A DNA stretch of 64,000 nt, from assembly GCA_031472005.1 (NCBI GenBank), contig PZJY01000003.1, positions 1,364,001-1,428,000 of the forward strand, written 5' to 3'. Source of the DNA: Tetracladium setigerum (taxonomy: Eukaryota; Ascomycota; Leotiomycetes; Helotiales). The translations under genes and the position numbers were made by a program. Shown here in pieces: positions 33,759 through 44,602 of the stretch; positions within the stretch are counted from its first letter, which is position 1, and each line of letters starts with the position of its first letter. The notes beneath the pieces were generated by a model, which saw nothing but the letters and a program-made list of their open reading frames with translations, ran no database searches and was not told the DNA's origin.

Positions 33759-35297
33759 CTAGTTCATTTGTCGCACGAGCTCGTTGATCTTGTACTCGCG
33801 GTTACCCAAGTCACCACCCTCGACGAAATGTCTGAACTTGCGGGTACGGAAACCGCCAGTTGGGTTGGAGAGCTTGAAGGGCCAGAGGAAGTTGGCAGTC
33901 TGCTTGAAGTTGGGTCCGACAGTGAAGATCTCGTGGATCAAATCCTCAATGCAGACGATACCGTACTTGCCGAGGTTGGCCTCAACAAGAGCGTTATCGG
34001 TAAGAGCAATACGTTGCTTGGCGATCTTTCCGTATCCGCGCTTGTAGATAAGCTCACGGACGGTCTTGAGGTTGGGGTATCCGTATGCAATCCATGGCTC
34101 GACGATCTTGAGCATCTCAAGGGTAGCCTTGGTCATGCGGACGAAGACACCATTGTTGATTTGGAGAAGACGAAGGAGTTGGAGGATCTTGCGGGGCTTT
34201 GGTGCAATCTTGTTGATACTGATCTCAGGTTAGAAAAGTCGAAAAGATAGAGTCATTGAAGCTTACCCCTTGATACGGATAACGAAGACCAACTTCTCCT
34301 CAGCTGGGATGTAGAAGGTACCCTCTTGCTTGGACAAGCGATTGAGGCGGATCTTCTCACGCTCTTGATCACGGTACTCCTTGACGTACTTCTCGGCACG
34401 CTTGAAGATGACGCCACGCTTCTCCTTTTGGGCCTTTGAGATTAAAATGTTAGCGGTGAACCAAACAATAAAGACCTCATATACGAGATGGCATTGTAGA
34501 TGATTGTTCAGACCCGAAAGATGGTATATTGAGGCAACATTGACATTGTAGTGCCTAGCCGCAAAAATGGTGTTATGCATCATAATAAATCTACAATGCC
34601 ACCCGATATATGTATGAAAAGTTTGAACGAACCTTCTTGCGCTTTTGGAGATCGGCGGCGCGCTCCTCTCTGGCCTTCTCCTGCGACTTGCGTTTCTTGA
34701 GGAGAGTCTCTGGGACGAGGATCTGCTCGACAGTGGGGACGGAACTATAGCAGGTTAGTCTTGATGCCCTGCATACAAAGTATGAAGAAGAGCGCCGAGT
34801 GGGAATTGCAGCTGTAGCGCGGCATTCTCGCAGATGGCTAACTCGAAGGTATGAATTTGATCGATGAGAAGGTCGAACAGCAGACAGCCTCTTCTTCCCA
34901 TGAAGGGAGAAGCGTCGCCCTAAAGACCTGTATTCTCAATCGACAAGACCTTGGACAAAGTCCAAGAAAGGTGCACGGCACATTGATCAATCTTTCCATC
35001 CTGTTGTGAAAACACAACTCGTACTCGATTGTATGCGGCAATGTATTTGGAAGAGAAGAACATGTTCTTCAGCTTCAAAACCCTGTCCTACATCTCTCGC
35101 AATGCAAGCTATAGCACCTATATCGACGAGGGAGCAGGGCAGGAAAATTCGAGCTGGTCGCAAAGTATCGGTCACTCTGGAGCTGACATTCGATACATTG
35201 ACGCGCCAGCGGAGGACGACGGACTAAAACTGAATCCACCACTCGATCAACTCTGCGGAAGAGGAATTGGGAAGGCATACGTCTTGGTGGTCGACAT
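33759..35297 (-). CDS. RPL7: 60S ribosomal protein L7 (uL30)
   Basis: Component of the large cytosolic ribosomal subunit. Protein evidence: an N-terminus rich in Lys/Arg/Glu (VPETLLKKRKSQEKAREERA), then FVIRIKGINKIAPKPRKILQLLRLLQINNG, then VRMTKATLEMLKIVEPWIA-type sequence and a conserved C-terminus ending REYKINELVRQMN. The short first exon (35281-35297) encodes MSTTK plus two bases and joins across a 536-bp intron (34745-35280) to SVPTVEQILVP. Further introns are 34434-34632 and 34219-34266. The exons sum to 756 nt, 251 residues, normal for the family. A long intron right after the start is a common design in fungal ribosomal protein genes. KTI13 starts 251 bp away on the other strand. Confidence 0.95.
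34950..35070. repeat. Three inverted repeats inside RPL7 intron 1
   Basis: A perfect 7-bp stem with AAA loop at 34950-34966 (plus-strand CTTGGAC/GTCCAAG), a 6-bp stem with AAAA loop at 35003-35018 (GTTGTG/CACAAC), and a 16-bp perfect palindrome at 35055-35070 (GAAGAACATGTTCTTC). All lie within 121 bp of one intron. Confidence 0.75.
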
Positions 35298-35548
35298 GTT
35301 TGCGGTTGTCGTTGGTTGTCGAGAAAAGTTGTCGATGTTCAGAAGTTCGAGAAATTTTGTGGTCGAAAGGTTTTCTGGAGGCTGGGTGGGCGAGCTAAAA
35401 AGTAAGCGAGGCCGGGAAGGGCTTAGCGCAGACGACTTTTGATATCACGTGCATTTGGCTCTCTTCCTCCAGGGCAGCATTAGCTTACTAGTTGTTGAAA
35501 ATAATAATAATAATCTCAAGAAATAATCCCAAAACTGCTTTTCGAATT
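35298..35548. promoter_or_regulatory. Divergent promoter region, RPL7 / KTI13
   Basis: The 251 bp lies between the two start codons. The RPL7 side is CAAC-rich just before its ATG. An A/T repeat (AATAATAATAAT) lies close to the KTI13 start. No factor site is claimed. Confidence 0.55.
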
Positions 35549-36634
35549 ATGGCGCAAATATATGCTATTGGTTCCAATGGCTCAGGTCAACTTGGTATCA
35601 GCCACAAAGAGGATGTATCTGTCCCGAAACCTGTTCATTTCTCCGACCAAACACCAAATCTAATCTCTCAAATCAAAGCTGGAGGTAACCACACCTTGTT
35701 GCTATCATCCGGCACTCTCTACAGTTCTGGTGATCCATCAAGTGGCGCATGTGGTATATCACAGTCCTCACAACCTCAAGATCAATTTCAACAAGTCCAA
35801 CTCGCCACAGCTAAATCTGAGCTTCCCAATACCAAAATTGTTCTCTGTGCCGCGACATGGGAAGCATCTTTCATCGTACAAGAAGACGAGAGTGGGAAGG
35901 GAACGAGAGTTTTCAGTTTTGGTATTGGAAATAAAGGAGAGCTGGGACAGGGAGAGCTTCTTTTCCGCTCAGCTAAGGCTCAGCTCATCAAGGACTTTCC
36001 ACCGCCTGGACTCCAAGTCATTGACTTGGCTGCTTCTGTTAGTCATGTTGTTGCAGTACTCAGCAATGGAGATGTTTATGGATGGGGTAGCGGTCGAAAA
36101 GGACAGCTGGGAGAACCGGAAGGCATCATTCACGAGCCAAGAAAGATCGGGGGATTGGATTTCAAGGTCATTCGAGCTGTTTGTGGGAGAGAGTTTACGT
36201 ATCTTCTGGGTGAGCCTAGAGAAGGAAAGCATATTATTCTAGGATCCGATAAATGGGAAGTTCGATCTGCAGCACCGGCAGCCGTTCCAGGATGGAAACA
36301 TCTCGGTGCAGGATGGGGGAGCATTATGGTTTTACTGGAAGACGGTAAGCTACTATCATGGGGAAGGAATGACCATGGGCAACTTTCTCCTCCTAGCCTA
36401 CCCTCTATCTCCGAAATTGCTGTTGGGAGTGAACATGCCGTAGCTCTCACTGTGGAAGGAGACGTTTTGGCTTGGGGATGGGGCGAACATGGAAACTGTG
36501 GACCTAGCACCGCGAATGGAGATGTGAATGGCAGATGGAATATTATTGCGTCCTCGAAATATCTACCACCCGGAAACAACATCTACAAAATTGGTGGTGG
36601 TTGTGCGACAAGCTGGATATTCATTAACTGTTGA
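35549..36634 (+). CDS. KTI13: Kti13/Ats1 RCC1-repeat protein
   Basis: In yeast, Ats1/Kti13 is a single RCC1-like propeller that binds Kti11/Dph3 and supports Elongator-dependent tRNA wobble-uridine modification and diphthamide synthesis. The product is 361 residues without introns. RCC1-type repeats are visible: YAIGSNGSGQLGISHKED, FSFGIGNKGELGQGE, VYGWGSGRKGQLGEPEG, LLSWGRNDHGQLSPPS and WGWGEHGNCGPSTANG. The C-terminal signature WGWGEHGNCGP followed by GGCATSW matches Ats1 and separates it from generic RCC1 guanine exchange factors, which are longer. The start at 35549 gives MAQIYAIGSNGSGQLG. The neighbouring divergent gene encodes a ribosomal protein. Confidence 0.88.
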   Translation: MAQIYAIGSNGSGQLGISHKEDVSVPKPVHFSDQTPNLISQIKAGGNHTLLLSSGTLYSSGDPSSGACGISQSSQPQDQFQQVQLATAKSELPNTKIVLCAATWEASFIVQEDESGKGTRVFSFGIGNKGELGQGELLFRSAKAQLIKDFPPPGLQVIDLAASVSHVVAVLSNGDVYGWGSGRKGQLGEPEGIIHEPRKIGGLDFKVIRAVCGREFTYLLGEPREGKHIILGSDKWEVRSAAPAAVPGWKHLGAGWGSIMVLLEDGKLLSWGRNDHGQLSPPSLPSISEIAVGSEHAVALTVEGDVLAWGWGEHGNCGPSTANGDVNGRWNIIASSKYLPPGNNIYKIGGGCATSWIFINC

Positions 36635-36765
36635 CGACTTGAATCAATTTCAGATGCACAGAAATTCCTTCACGATTCCTCATATTGGTCGTTACTGGTG
36701 ACAGAGCGAGTTCGGGCTAAACTAGTAAGAACAAACCATGCATATTTCAAGGGTTTCCTTCCCCT

Positions 36766-38458
36766 TCAATCGAAGAGTCCGAGTCCCTTAATCTTTGGCA
36801 GATCAGCAAGCTTTCAATGTAGGACAACCGAATTTGACTTACTTCAGAGAGTCGTTGAGTTGGAGCAATTCGTTGAGTCGGAATAGTTAGACTCTCGGTG
36901 TCATCAACAAAACCAGTATTTGTTTTTCTTTTATTGCTAGCAGGAGCCACAACTTGCCTGCTCTCTGCTAGCGGGTAGTTGCCTGAATTGACCGTGATAG
37001 ATGCCTAGATGTCATTAGGTTTTGTGGACTAGTTATGTGGAGTGCACCTACAGCTTCGCCTCCGTGATCCCACTTCAATCTTTCTTCTTCTTCTTCCTCA
37101 TCATTTTGTGGGTCCCAACGCTGGTCATCGTCTTCGTCTGCGAAGAAAAGGGCTTGTGAGTGAACGCTTGGCTGCGGTGGAGGGGGAGAGGGTCTTGAGT
37201 CTCTACGAATGACAGCTTCGCGACTGACGGTTGAAGCCCTGCTCAAAATAGGCGGCGGAGGTGGCATATCTGAGTTATTGGCTCTCTTCGAGCTGGAAGT
37301 TGCTTCCAAAGGTTGTCTCGATGCCGGTCTTTTCGAGACTTGTCGACTAGCAGCAACCGAGGGCGTTGCAGAATCACCTCTGTAATCTCCGATTGTCATA
37401 AGAATGAACTCAGTTAACAAGCCTTCCTCGTGGTATGTCAATTGCATTGGACTTGATGGATGGGAGTAGCGCGATTTCACCATCGTGTTTGTAATCCCTG
37501 CGTGAGAGATAATGGCTTTGAAATCTTTGACGCTGATAATGATGTGAAGTCTTTCTTCGACTGAGAACTCTCCAAACTCAAGCGCATCAATTGCAATCGT
37601 CGTATGCAGAGGTTGTTTGAGGATTTCTATGTCTCTGTTAGTATATGGCTGACAGCAATTTCTTCTGCTTACCATTGCCCGAGACGATCTTTTCCGTGTA
37701 GCTGGTGAAACTGACTCGGCCATCTTCAGAATAAATATCAAGTTGCTCTGTACCAGGCCCAAAGTGCTCGACGAATTCCCTTAATGTCTTTGACGAGATA
37801 GCCCACACATTCTTTGCATTTTCCTTGAGGAAAAGAGCGTGCATTGGAGCAACTTCCTCGAAGATCAGACGATAGGTCTTAAGAACACCTAGACCACATC
37901 TTAGCTTGCATGTAGTTATTATAGATTGGCTGAAATTTACCATGCCTGCAGATGATCTTGATGATAAAACGACTCTCGGCTTTTTCATCGCCGTCCTCAA
38001 CAGAAACGTCACACCTCTCAATTGCGGTCTCGTTCTCTCTAGTAGGATCAGCCACACGGCCCTTGAACACCGATAATAATGCCTAGATGATGTTAGTTAC
38101 GTGCCTGAACAGACTTAAATGATGATCAAGGTTAACCTTGTTATATATCCTCCAGGTAAACTTGTCCTTGACTTGGCGCTCCTGACCTGCTTGTGGAGGC
38201 TTGAACTGGTATTTGCTGAAGAACTTATTCCCCGTCAAAGTAAAAGATGCATATGCCGATTTTGAAGAGTTCAATGCATTTAGGACCAGCTACATAGTAC
38301 GTTAGCGTTTGTTGCTAATCTGAACAAACACACTCATTGCATACCTTGTCATGAGACGCGTCAAAAGAAACTGAGTCGCTGAATTTTCCAAGACAGACGA
38401 GTACATCGTGAAGCTTTCCTAGAGCCTCAGGACCAAGTGAAAAGTTCAAGATGGCCAT
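36766..38458 (-). CDS. RAD9: DNA damage checkpoint protein Rad9 (9-1-1 clamp)
   Basis: Rad9 forms the PCNA-like 9-1-1 clamp with Rad1 and Hus1; its tail recruits checkpoint factors. The N-terminal clamp domain covers about residues 1-280, with LNFSLGPEALGKLHDVLVCL, YASFTLTGNKFFSKYQF, ICRH-GVLKTYRLIFEE and TEQLDIYSEDGRVSFTSY. A Ser/Pro-rich tail follows, with SPQ-like and acidic stretches. There are seven exons; introns are 38290-38344, 38083-38136, 37889-37940, 37627-37672, 37005-37051 and 36793-36842. The last two introns are easy to miss: reading through the fifth gives a false end at 36968, whereas splicing yields a tail with IAPTQRLSE-IKGLGLFD and a stop at 36766. The total is 462 residues, with all phases consistent. 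The gene is convergent with KTI13 (131 bp) and divergent from the LRR gene. Confidence 0.92.
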
Positions 38459-38767
38459 TTCGAATACTTCACAAGCATTTACATCCTTGTCTTGAAGTGT
38501 TGGTGTCTTGGTTTGCTTTTGAAGGTGTGTTGATCCGGTCACGAGTTTTCGCGCGTGTCGGTCACGTCAAGGCTGAAGACATCCCCACCACCTCATCTTC
38601 AACTCTCCACTCCAACCACTCCAACCGACCCTCAACAACAACAAACTGTGACAAACTTCGACAAACTTCGAAAAACTTCTGGTTTCTTTTGAAGTTTTGA
38701 ATCTCATTCAGTCAGGGGATTTTGGAAGATTAAAGAAGCAAATTCATCTTTCATAACAGACGCCACC
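38459..38767. promoter_or_regulatory. Divergent promoter region, RAD9 / LRR gene
   Basis: 309 bp between opposed starts. It has tandem AACTTCG-type copies (ACAAACTTCG twice, then AAAAACTTC) at about 38640-38680 and CACTCCAACC-like repeats just upstream. Confidence 0.5.
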
Positions 38768-40946
38768 ATGTCGATTCCCTTCCTGCATGCCGACGGTCTG
38801 GAGCTGATCTGCCAGGAACTTGGCGATCGTCAGGATTTTGGCACACTTTTCAGTGAGTAATTTATCTTTTTCCTTTAGGTTTTAGAACCTTTCAGGAAAT
38901 ATCACTTCCGGTGGCAGAAAAACACGCTGTACTACCTATCTCCAGATGGCAACAGCATGTTGGTTTGGTTGCTTGGTTTGCCTTTGAGATGGCTCAACCC
39001 GCTAACTTTGTATCTGTAGACTGCGCCATGACAGGGAAAGCAAATGCACTTGCAGAATCTGCAATCAAAGCGATGTATAAGTATGTCAAGCAGCCCCAGA
39101 ATTGGTACCTATTGCAGGGTTTAATATAATGTATACAGATTTCACAATCGATCTTTGGTCGTCGCAGGTGACGATGATAGTTTAACAAGTGGACGGGCTC
39201 GTGGAATGAGCTGGCAGGATCGATCTGACGAGCAAAAGAAAGATGTCTCTATGTGGGCTCTGCAATGGAAGTCGATCATTCGTTCCAGTCTTGGAAACAC
39301 TTTCTACCCTTACGTCCTCTCTATCCGATCTCTCGACCTTCGAAATCTCGAAGAACTTCTCTCTGACACCACCTTTCGAGAAGCTGCTCTTGATGACTTT
39401 TTCGAGGGAGATATGGCACGATTTTTAAAAGCTACCGAGGCCCCAGCCAGAAAGAAGCTACGAGGCTACAAGAACCGATTCAATCAGCGCCTCAACATCG
39501 CCCAAATACTCGATTTAGTAGGAGAGTCAATCACAAGTTTCGTCGGCGTAAATGCAAATGAAGAAGTCAAAAAGGTGGCCATCGAGGACCTGGCAGGGAA
39601 CATCAACACAACCTCTCTACAGAGGTGGACCAGCAAGTTGTCAGAATTAAAGAGCCTGACTGTGGTTAGTTTCCTTCCCTGCTTCATCTTGGAATTGGCT
39701 AACATATTGTTTTCGAGTGGGATGGCACTGTACTTAATCAGAGCGTGGCTGCTACTCTTAAGGACAACTGCAAAAAGTTTGATGACCTTACATTCTTCAC
39801 CTGTCTTCCGATAGACTACACCATCGCGGAAGTGGATCGCAATTTGGCGGCATTCTTTAGTGGATTAGAACAAAACACGCTACGTTCCTTTTCTGCCTTG
39901 AGTGCGAGAGCCGTTGGACCTGAAGCGATGCTTGCTCTCAACAACCATCGGCAGTCACTCCAGTTATTGATGCTTGACGGATTGGCCTCAGGTTCTATCA
40001 GGCAGTTATCTCTACTTAAACATTGTGTTGCTCTTGAGGTGATCACCATTGTGGATGCCGATAAGGAGGTAGACTTCGAGAACCCTGACAGCGACAAAAT
40101 CTTGGAGGTAGTACAGTGGCTAGGGAATTGTAAAAACCTACGAGTTCTGCGATTGGCGGACCTTATAAGCGGGCCAGCCATCATAACCAAGGTTGCTTGT
40201 GAGTAAAATATTCCTCCTTGGTTCCCCTCATCTCCACGTTCGACAAAGATGACATTCCCTCGAAACTTCCTTCCGCGAGAGGTTTACTAAAGTTCTTTTG
40301 AATAGTGAACAATAGGGTCAAACTCAGAGAACTCGAAGTCAGAAACTATGCACTCCATGGAAATGATGACTTTCATAAGGCTTTGTCCCATCAGACATCC
40401 CTCGAATGGCTCAAGTTAACAGCCGACGTGGAAGATGCAATCCGCTCCGACAATGAGAACTTGGTTACATCTATTTGCGCCCTTCGCAATCTCAAATACC
40501 TCAACCTTGTCTCCACATCAGAAGATTTCACTGATGCAGATATCATCAAACTCGCGGGATCCCTTAAGAATCTTGAGGAGTTATGGGTTGGTATGGTCAC
40601 CTGTGCTGCATGACCTTTTGCTAAAGAGAGACTGACCGTTCTCATAGGTGGCAATGTAACCGATGAAATCTGGCCAGCGCTCTCCACCCTCAGAAATCTG
40701 AGATCGCTCAATATTCTCGCACTCTCTGTATTCAGTGGCACTGCGGTACTGGAGTATGTCACCACCCTCGAGGTTAAAACCCAACAAAAGTTTCTGCTTT
40801 CGATCATGAATCAAAACGCGGAGCAGAACATCAGTGATCGCGATCAAAAAAAGATTCGCTCAAGACTTGCTGCACGGGTGAACGGGCAATTCGATTATAT
40901 CCTTTTCAGGGAAGGTGTTTTGGATTCGGAGAGCGATTCTGATTAA
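38768..40946 (+). CDS. Leucine-rich repeat protein, F-box/RNI-like
   Basis: The name of this protein is not recognised. The N-terminus (MSIPFLHADGLELICQELGD, followed by TLF-NCAMTGKANALAESAIKAMYKFHNRS) resembles the short helical module of fungal F-box proteins. From about residue 215 onward it has repeated Leu-rich segments, for example LSELKSLTVWDG, CKNLRVLRLADL, LRNLKYLNLVS, LKNLEELWVGGN and LRNLRSLNILALS, as in RNI-like LRR folds. The tail is acidic (ESDSD). Six exons have introns 38853-39019, 39081-39138, 39665-39717, 40199-40305 and 40591-40647, with phases consistent and 578 residues total. The start CGCCACCATG is a strong context. A substrate-receptor role in ubiquitin ligation is a guess from architecture only. 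Confidence 0.82.
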
Positions 40947-41200
40947 GTAAGAGGAACTGGGTGTTATGGTCTGGGGAAGGGCTGGGATAATCGTCATACA
41001 ATGGGTCGATGTACTTACGAATTATGAGATGAGAAAGATGAGAAGAATGAATGGCCGCGAAATAAATCAAAGACACTGTACCATAGGAAAACAATACATT
41101 AGAATATCCTCTACTTGAGTGGAAAAAGGCAACATGGCCTAGGGCGATGCGCTGTTGTACATACAATACCTCCTACAAACCTACGCACCTAGCCGGATAC

Positions 41201-41926
41201 CTAGAACTTTATATCAAAAGATGTGCCACACCCACAGCTCGACGTAGCGTTCTTATTCACAACTTTGAAAGAGCTCCCAATCAATTCCTTCGTAAAGTCC
41301 ACCAGGCTCCCACTTAATAGCTCCAAACTCGGTGCATCAATCACAACTTTGGCCCCTGACCCATCCTCTGCAAATACCACATCTTCGTCTGCTAGAGCTG
41401 CTGCTTCGTGTGTATTCGATGCAATAGTGTCAGGGAGGGGGGTAGGGTAGTTGTTGAGAGGAGATATTGGAAGCCGTGGCAGCCGCCACTTTCCACCGTG
41501 ATTCGTAGAGCAAGATTGGGATTGGAGTCTTTCGTCATGATCTCTTGTAATCTCTGTCGATCAAATTAGCATCTGTCACTCCCAACCAAGCCGTCCTGGA
41601 GGAATTGGGAGACATACAGTCGCAGCCCTCGGTGTGATCTCGAGATTCATTTCATTCCCATCGTCATCTTTCTGCGCATTTATAATAGCCCTCGTTTCCC
41701 GCCTCCTAGCTGTGTACGTAAAGCCCCTCCTGCTACTATTCCTCATGCCATTGTTGTGCTTTGTGGTTGATATTGGAATTCTGGTGCTTGGTAATCCCGG
41801 CGCAAGGAAATCGAGGGAGAGTGGCGTGTGCAGATAACGTCGGGGTGTAAGTTGGAGGAATGAGAGAGCGACCGAGGACGGCGTTTGTAGGCAGCTTCTT
41901 GTTATGGTTCGTGTCGCCATGGTCAT
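41201..41926 (-). CDS. ISA2: Mitochondrial iron-sulfur assembly protein Isa2-like
   Basis: A-type Fe-S scaffold/carrier used in the mitochondrion for maturation of 4Fe-4S proteins. The N-terminal 90 residues or so are basic and Ser/Thr-rich (MTMATRTITRSCLQTPSS), a likely targeting sequence. The A-type domain follows with EITPRAAT-RLQEIMTKDS, the first conserved cysteine in GGCHGFQY, and the CxC pair in SSCGCGTSFD near the end. One intron, 41554-41617 (branch GCTAAT). The frame shifts at the C6 run (plus-strand G6, 41437-41442): LSTTTLPP and LPDTIASNTHEAAALADED join if one C is added, giving about 220 residues. Without it the CGCG motif would be lost. Isa2 rather than Isa1 is chosen from the sequence around FQY and the insert before DPSLELL-like sequence. 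Confidence 0.85.
41437..41442 (-). other. Probable single-base deletion in ISA2
   Basis: Coding-strand C6 between GGCHGFQYLL and the DEDVVFAEDG part; seven Cs restore one frame and include the C-terminal CGC motif. Confidence 0.8.
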
Positions 41927-42707
41927 CTTTGTTGTTTAGTGGCGATAGTAAGTTGTGAAGTTGAGATAGAGAGCTGGTCTGGACAAGGTCATCGTTTGGT
42001 CGAATTATGATGGAGAGATCCGGGATTACTCAGCCGCCTCGGCTAGGTGCAATTTGGAGAGCGAACACCGACGACTTCTTTCCTTGAACAACACAAAACA
42101 AAACACGACATTCTTCTTTACTCCGTACACTGAGGATAGGCACAGCACCAAGTGATATGAGTATCCGAGTGCAAGTTTGTCCGGATCAGGAGTAGTGATT
42201 CCCCATGCGTGAGCTTGCAATGCAAGATATCATGGAGCTATGCATCGAAATGCATGCCCGATGCGGTAAAGCGTCAGAGGAGTACCTAACGTTTCTTATT
42301 GGAATGTGTTCGGTCTCAACCCATCCCAGAGTCCTATGCATTCATTTCTGAAGTAAATAACTATGATAGAGTTTGACTCATACTTCATAGCGTCGGTATA
42401 TTTTGTAAGCCCACATCAGTGCAGGCCGCTTAAGCGATGGATTCAAAGTTGCATCCATCTACAGCTTACCACCTGTATATAAATGCCAGGCTTCCATCTT
42501 CTTTCTTTGATATCGTCTTGTTACCAGATCTCATTATTTTCATCAAATATCTGGCTTCCCAGTCTCGAATTTGGATGCCAGAGTTTGTCAATAAGGAATT
42601 TCAACCTCGTACTATTTGTCGCACTGAATACTGCTTGCAATCTTACCCCTTCAGTCTTCTTCTGAATTGACAAGATATCATTCTATTCATTTAACAAATC
42701 CATCAAC
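41927..42707. other. Divergent intergenic region, ISA2 / SDR gene
   Basis: 780 bp with no supported gene. A plus-strand short open frame at 42437 has no features. Confidence 0.6.
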
Positions 42708-43908
42708 ATGGTATCTCTCACAGAAATCCGTGCCTCAAACGCCCACTTCGCAAACACCCCATCCACCAACCCCCTCACAGCGGTCTTTGTAGGAGCAACC
42801 AGCGGAATTGGTCTCTCCACCCTCCTCGCATTTGTTCGCTCCACCTTTTTTTTCACTACATTTCTCAAGCCCCATTCATCCATCAATCCATATATCCATA
42901 CATAGAATCACTAACAATTTCTCTCCTCGTACCAGACAAAAGCCTCGCAATCACCCAAAATCTACATCCTCGGCCGCTCTCTCGCATCTTTCACACCGCA
43001 CCTCACGACCCTTCACAAGATCAGCCCAACTGCCAACATCGAGTTCATCGAGACAGAGATTTCGCTCATCCGAAATATCGATGCTGCTTGCAATACGATC
43101 AAATCACAGGAGAGCAAAGTTGATATATTATTTATGAGTCCTGGTGTGTTACAGTTTGGTGGTCGTCAAGGTAGGTATCTTTGCATCTCTTGATACTACT
43201 AGTCACTTATTTACCATCCTCGCGCATTCAGAGACAATCGAAAAAATCCACCTTCCCTCAGCACTAAGCTACTTCTCTCGCCTCCGACTAATATACAACC
43301 TCATCCCTCTCCTCAAACTCAGCAGCTCCTCACCACGTGTCATCACCATCCTTGGTGGCGGTCTCGAAAAAGTCATCGACACTGATGACATTGAAAGTCG
43401 GCAAGATTTCACCGCTATGAAAGCTGCTATGGCTGCAACGACTTGTTCGTTCTCTCCATCTTTTGCTCTTCCCCGCTGGACAACTTTTTTAACACAGACT
43501 AATATGAAAATAAACAGTGACAACGCTAGCACTAACCCACATTTCCGCCTCTCATCCTACAATAACACTAATTCACAAATACCCCGGTCTCGTTGGCACT
43601 TCATCCGTTCCCACCCTTCTCTTCAGCACCACCGGACTTCTCTCCATCCCTGCTACGATTTTCAAATTTACGCTCCTACCTGTTGTTAACTATTTCTTTT
43701 CCATGAGTGTTAAGGAGGCTGGGGAGAGGGACTGTGGTTGTGCACTTCGGAGAGGTTTGAGGGCGGGGTATTTAGGGTTGATGCGGTGGATGAGGAAGTG
43801 GGGAAGTCGGAGGTTCTAGAGGCGTATGAGGACGACGGGAGTGCGAGGAAGATTAGTGTGGAGACGGTGAGGATTTGGGAGAGGGCGCTGAGGGTGGTTG
43901 TTGAGTGA
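42708..43908 (+). CDS. Short-chain dehydrogenase/reductase (SDR)
   Basis: NAD(P)-dependent oxidoreductase of the SDR superfamily; the substrate is unknown. The cofactor loop is VFVGATSGIGLSTL at about residues 31-44. KIYILGRS follows the first intron, and DILFMSPGVLQFGGRQ is the NAG-region equivalent. Downstream SPRVITILGGG marks the strand before the active site; a canonical Tyr-x3-Lys is not obvious, as in several fungal members of this subgroup. There are four exons; introns are 42834-42935, 43171-43231 and 43445-43517. The frame breaks at the G3 run 43728-43730: KEAGER and LWLCTSERFEGGVFRVD join if one G is added, giving about 321 residues. No pathway neighbours are seen. Confidence 0.8.
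43728..43730 (+). other. Probable single-G deletion in the SDR gene
   Basis: GAG AGG GAC TGT runs into a wrong frame ending at 43819. GAG AGG GGA CTG TGG continues open to 43908 with a family-like C-terminus. Confidence 0.65.
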
Positions 43909-44602
43909 GGATGAGAAGCGGATAGGGATTCGTCAAAGACTGCGTTTAGTTTTTGAAGACGAATCAGACTTTGAGGACGAATCAGAAGCTTCTTTGCGAA
44001 GAAACGAGTTTGAAGATGATGATCACGGGGATATGCTAGCAAGTTACTGTACACAAATTCAAAGCGAATTTTATCGAAATCAGGAAGATGTGGCCTGGGA
44101 CCCTCTGGTCGTTTTGTCTCAACACCTTTCACTACATGGTAGTAGGCAAGAACAACTCAATGAGCAGAGCAACAAAATCACATCACACAGACACAGACTT
44201 ACACAGTATCAAATACAAGTTCAATGTGTTTGGAGCAGCTCATAAATATAAATTAAAGACCCCTGACCGGTCGCGCGAACTACCTCACATGGTTGGTAGG
44301 TAGTTCCGCCTCAGAATGTTATACAGAAAAATACCTCTGGCTCTTTCATCCCACCAACCCGCACCCCAGATTCCAGTGCATCCCATGCATGCAAGATAAA
44401 GTACGCCCCGCAATGCAACCGAATAATTTTGAAGACCAGAATAATGTATGTATTTTGCCCCCCCCAAGCCGTGACGATGAAAGAATCAAGGGACATGAAA
44501 TCAAATAACTTTTTCTTTAGTGTAGTACACCCCTAAGAACTCCCCCGAAACCCTAAATCATGTGATGGTCCCATTCGCTGACCCGAATGCTTGGTTTTTT
44601 GT
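43909..44602. other. Convergent 3' intergenic region, SDR / TSC2
   Basis: About 690 bp with no supported gene; it contains a duplicated GACGAATCAGA motif near 43958-43990. Confidence 0.55.
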
